Shown: piece by piece, positions 6,540 through 7,690 of the stretch | Numbering within the stretch: position 1 is the stretch's first letter | Layout of the letters: each line of letters opens with the position of its first letter | Assembly (NCBI GenBank): GCA_030844625.1 | Contig: JAUUNJ010000112.1 | Span: forward strand, 1-7,690 | DNA length: 7,690 bases | From: Roseburia sp. | Lineage (GTDB): Bacteria; Bacillota; Clostridia; Lachnospirales; Lachnospiraceae | Direction of reading: 5' to 3' | Translations under genes and position numbers: made by a program | Notes under the pieces: model-generated | Databases searched by the model: none | What the model saw: the letters and a program-made list of their open reading frames with translations, nothing else | What the model was told of the DNA's origin: nothing

Positions 6540-6577
6540 GTATCGCCCGCGGGAATTTGTACTCCTACGGGCGATAC
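6540..6577. repeat. 10-bp GC-rich inverted repeat between operon promoter and DUF6061-like gene
   Basis: GTATCGCCCG (6540-6549) and CGGGCGATAC (6568-6577) pair perfectly over an 18-base loop. It sits 6 bases beyond the stop codon of the short minus-strand gene and ahead of the restriction operon promoter, so it could end that gene's transcript. No T-run follows on either strand, which argues against a simple intrinsic terminator. It also marks where GC-richer backbone meets AT-rich defence DNA. Confidence 0.5.
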
Positions 6578-6582
6578 TGTGA

Positions 6583-6831
6583 TTAGCTATCCATCGGCTT
6601 ATACTGTGTGACTGCTTTCAGATACTTCTGTAGTTCGCTGTTCAGTATCAAATCGACGTACTCCAACGGAGCATTGTAGATCAGCCAGTCCAGCTCCGAC
6701 CACTGGTACATGCTGTTTGCCACATCGTTCTCTACGGCGATGCAGTCAATGGAGAGCAGTGTCCCGTCATCCAGACACAGTTCCATGCAGGCGGCGTCTA
6801 GGTTAAACGCACAGGGCAAAATCTTTCCCAT
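6583..6831 (-). CDS. Short mobile-element protein, DUF6061-like
   Basis: An 82-residue, acidic, cytosolic-looking protein. The ATG is well supported by GGGAGGT at 6839-6845, seven bases upstream. Landmarks are CAFNLDAACMELCLDDGTLL (7-26), IDCIAVENDVA (28-38) and SELDWLIYNAPLEYV (45-59). I recall proteins of this kind (annotated DUF6061) as common small genes in conjugative elements of Clostridia; that identification is from memory and unverified, and no function is known to me. It lies between the hairpin-rich spacer and the restriction operon and has the same strand as the partial replication gene, so it belongs with the mobile-element backbone rather than with the defence genes. Confidence 0.75.
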   Translation of the reverse strand: MGKILPCAFNLDAACMELCLDDGTLLSIDCIAVENDVANSMYQWSELDWLIYNAPLEYVDLILNSELQKYLKAVTQYKPMDS

Positions 6832-6909
6832 ACTCGTTACCTCCCAATACTTGAATTTCGATTGTTTTTTCGTGGCGGCACAAGGGGCGTTTCGGTTGTT
6901 TTAGTTACA

Positions 6910-6975
6910 GGCAAGCAATGCGTGTGGCTATCCACACACAAATCCGGCAAGCAATGCGAGTGTTAATACACACTC
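6910..6975. repeat. Tandem 13-bp direct repeat, each copy followed by a hairpin
   Basis: GGCAAGCAATGCG occurs exactly at 6910-6922 and 6946-6958, 36 bp apart. Each copy runs into a 6-bp stem: GTGTGG/CCACAC with a 4-base loop (6922-6937) and GAGTGT/ACACTC with a 6-base loop (6958-6975). The stem sequences differ between copies while pairing is kept, which suggests that structure matters. Such layouts are found at transfer origins and replication origins; the role here is inferred. Confidence 0.6.
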
Positions 6976-7018
6976 ACATTTCCTGCCGTCTGCTTGTTGA
7001 GGGCAGCGCCCCCAAGCC

Positions 7019-7076
7019 CCCTTTGAACACAGAATTTCATTCTGTGGCTACGCGTTCTGCGAATGCTTTGAAAGGG
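7019..7076. other. Possible three-way-junction fold
   Basis: An outer stem CCCTTT (7019-7024) / AAAGGG (7071-7076) encloses two hairpins: a perfect 8-bp stem CACAGAAT/ATTCTGTG with a TTC loop (7028-7046) and a 6-bp stem GCGTTC/GAATGC with one G-T pair and a TGC loop (7052-7066). Short linkers complete a three-way junction. Could be a structured RNA or single-stranded origin DNA; transcription of the region was not shown. Confidence 0.4.
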
Positions 7077-7155
7077 TACACTAAAGCTCCGTCCCCTTCA
7101 AGATGCCATGGAACAAATCGTTCCACCCTTACGCCTAATGGCTGCCGCAAAACAC

Positions 7156-7248
7156 AGTAGCCCTCGCTAGATGCGTGGGCAAAATGTTTTCCCATCCTTC
7201 GCTTTTACTTCGCATCCTGTGCCCCGGTCTCAAGTCATGAGGGCTACT
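7156..7248. ncRNA. Candidate structured RNA or origin element with nested helices
   Basis: A perfect 10-bp helix AGTAGCCCTC (7156-7165) / GAGGGCTACT (7239-7248) closes a 73-base interior. Inside, GATGCG (7170-7175) pairs with CGCATC (7211-7216), and inside that TGGG and AAAA (7176-7184, one bulged C) pair with TTTT and CCCA (7187-7194). The strand of transcription is unknown. No known riboswitch or RNA class is recognised. Pairings are seen in sequence; that it works as RNA is inference, and an origin of single-strand synthesis is an equal alternative. Confidence 0.4.
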
Positions 7249-7268
7249 CCTTAATATTTACATGGTAC

Positions 7269-7283
7269 GCCCTAAAATAGGGC
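7269..7283. repeat. Small perfect hairpin
   Basis: GCCCTA and TAGGGC form a perfect 6-bp stem with an AAA loop, 20 bases beyond the nested fold. No T-run follows directly, so a terminator role is not supported. Confidence 0.4.
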
Positions 7284-7332
7284 TCACCTGAAAAGATGGG
7301 GTGGCAAAACACCACCTCACATTTTCTTTCCC

Positions 7333-7396
7333 GCAACGGTGGCGACGGTCGCAACGGTGCTGAGAGTACCCCTCAAAACACCGTCGCGACCGTTGC
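7333..7396. repeat. GC-rich inverted repeat beside the replication gene stop
   Basis: Left arm 7333-7349 (GCAACGGTGGCGACGGT) pairs with right arm 7380-7396 at 16 of 17 positions over a 30-base loop. A shifted pairing also exists: 7348-7359 with 7379-7390 at 11 of 12, because the CAACGGTG unit is duplicated in the left arm. It lies 12 bases beyond the stop codon of the partial minus-strand gene. No T-run follows on the minus strand, so it may be a processing or pausing stem or part of an origin rather than a terminator. Confidence 0.5.
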
Positions 7397-7408
7397 AAGC
7401 GTCGCGCT

Positions 7409-7690
7409 TTACTTGATTATTTCAACCATAGGTGCTTCTATTACCATGTAGGTCAGCCTGATACGCCTTCCGGCGTGCTTGGTTTTGTTTTCGTACTTCA
7501 CCTGATGTTCTTCCAGCAGACGACTGGCATTTACATTCAGATGCTTAGTAAGGCGGTTCACTGCCATATTCAACTGGAGGGCTTCAGAAAGCTCTGTTGG
7601 GCTGCCTTCCCACTCGCGGTTCTCATTAGATACGATTTTCGCTACCTCTTCCAGCACCGGGTCCGGAGGCTGCTTCCAAAGCTCATTCTC
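7409..7690 (-). CDS. C-terminal part of a probable mobile-element replication protein (cut by window edge)
   Basis: The frame is open from the right edge to the TAA at 7409-7411, giving at least 93 residues. A GTG at 7655-7657 could be read as a start, but it has no ribosome site and the codons before it (ending in KQPPDP) read like normal protein, so this is the tail of a longer gene. The tail contains a winged-helix-like module: WEGSPTELSEAL, then NRLTKHLNVNASRLLEEH, then AGRRIRLTYM. Such tails (W-G-S/T-ATEL...RLNV) end primase/helicase-type ATPases of phages and conjugative elements, where they bind DNA. The function is therefore inferred from a remembered family pattern; the catalytic domains lie outside the window. 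A DNA-binding regulator tail is the alternative. Confidence 0.6.
   Translation of the reverse strand, partial: ENELWKQPPDPVLEEVAKIVSNENREWEGSPTELSEALQLNMAVNRLTKHLNVNASRLLEEHQVKYENKTKHAGRRIRLTYMVIEAPMVEIIK

Larger units (their letters stand above)
6832..7408. other. 577-bp gene-free, hairpin-rich spacer of the mobile element
   Basis: No convincing gene is present: the one open frame (6918-7160, plus) has no ribosome site and its translation reflects hairpins. The stretch instead holds many inverted repeats, described in separate entries. Besides those, TGGAAC/GTTCCA at 7109-7125 forms a 6-bp stem with a 5-base loop, enclosed loosely by GCCAT (7105-7109) and ATGGC (7138-7142). The density of stems, and the position next to a probable replication gene, fit an origin of replication or transfer or a structured RNA. 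No tRNA and no CRISPR pattern was seen. I found no clear promoter for the DUF6061-like gene in its first 70 bases. Confidence 0.6.

Noticed and set aside
6540..6577. Intrinsic terminator of the DUF6061-like gene
   Set aside because: Strong stem, but no T-run follows on either strand; kept only as an inverted repeat.
6918..7160. Plus-strand open frame (80 codons) in the hairpin-rich spacer
   Set aside because: No ribosome site; the sequence is dominated by inverted repeats and the translation looks random.
6910..7400. CRISPR array
   Set aside because: Repeats occur only twice or differ in sequence and spacing; no regular repeat-spacer pattern and no cas genes.
7409..7657. A complete 82-aa gene starting at GTG 7657
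   Set aside because: The frame stays open to the window edge with protein-like codons and no ribosome site precedes the GTG, so it is the tail of a longer gene.

Overview
The window looks like part of an anti-phage defence island carried on an integrative or conjugative element of a Gram-positive gut-type bacterium (Clostridia: Lachnospiraceae or Oscillospirales-like). Reasons: strong GGAGG ribosome binding sites, AT-rich promoters with TATAAT boxes, a DpnII-type restriction system typical of Firmicutes, and a right end whose short genes and hairpin-rich spacer resemble clostridial mobile-element backbone. The host assignment is inference; no rRNA or housekeeping gene is present.

Left block (1-2068, minus strand): a Gabija-like pair. 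An OLD-family ATPase/TOPRIM nuclease (GajA-like, 547 aa, GTG start) overlaps by 8 bp the start of a UvrD-type helicase (GajB-like) that runs off the left edge. Divergent from it (2158-2907, plus strand) lie a 69-aa XRE regulator resembling restriction-modification controller proteins and a 178-aa protein I do not recognise. The 89-bp spacer carries overlapping, opposed TATAAT boxes, so the XRE protein may control both directions.

Middle block (2911-6440, minus strand): a tight four-gene restriction-modification operon read from a good promoter at 6470-6498. Order: a Dam/DpnM-type adenine methylase with an extra N-terminal helix-turn-helix, an Mrr-like PD-(D/E)xK endonuclease, a DpnII/MboI-family GATC endonuclease (clear homologue), and a second amino-methyltransferase with a THPPY motif that is not of the DpnA layout. 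Intergenic gaps are 12, 3 and -1 bp. An 18-bp near-palindrome fills the spacer of the operon promoter and is a candidate operator for the methylase's own HTH domain. The operon converges with the 178-aa gene with only 3 bp between stop codons; a perfect 13-bp inverted repeat lies just inside the 3' end of the last methylase gene.

Right block (6540-7690): visibly richer in GC. It has a short DUF6061-like protein (6583-6831), a 577-bp gene-free stretch (6832-7408) full of hairpins and direct repeats, and the C-terminal end of a larger protein entering from the right edge, probably a mobile-element replication protein. The gene-free stretch contains a tandem 13-bp repeat with a hairpin after each copy, a three-way-junction-like fold, and a nested fold closed by a perfect 10-bp helix. 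It is the best place for an origin (oriT/oriV) or an undescribed structured RNA.

Together the genes suggest layered defence: GATC modification and cleavage, a second nuclease of the Mrr type, and Gabija, inserted beside the replication/transfer backbone of a mobile element. All statements come from reading the sequence by eye; no database search was possible.
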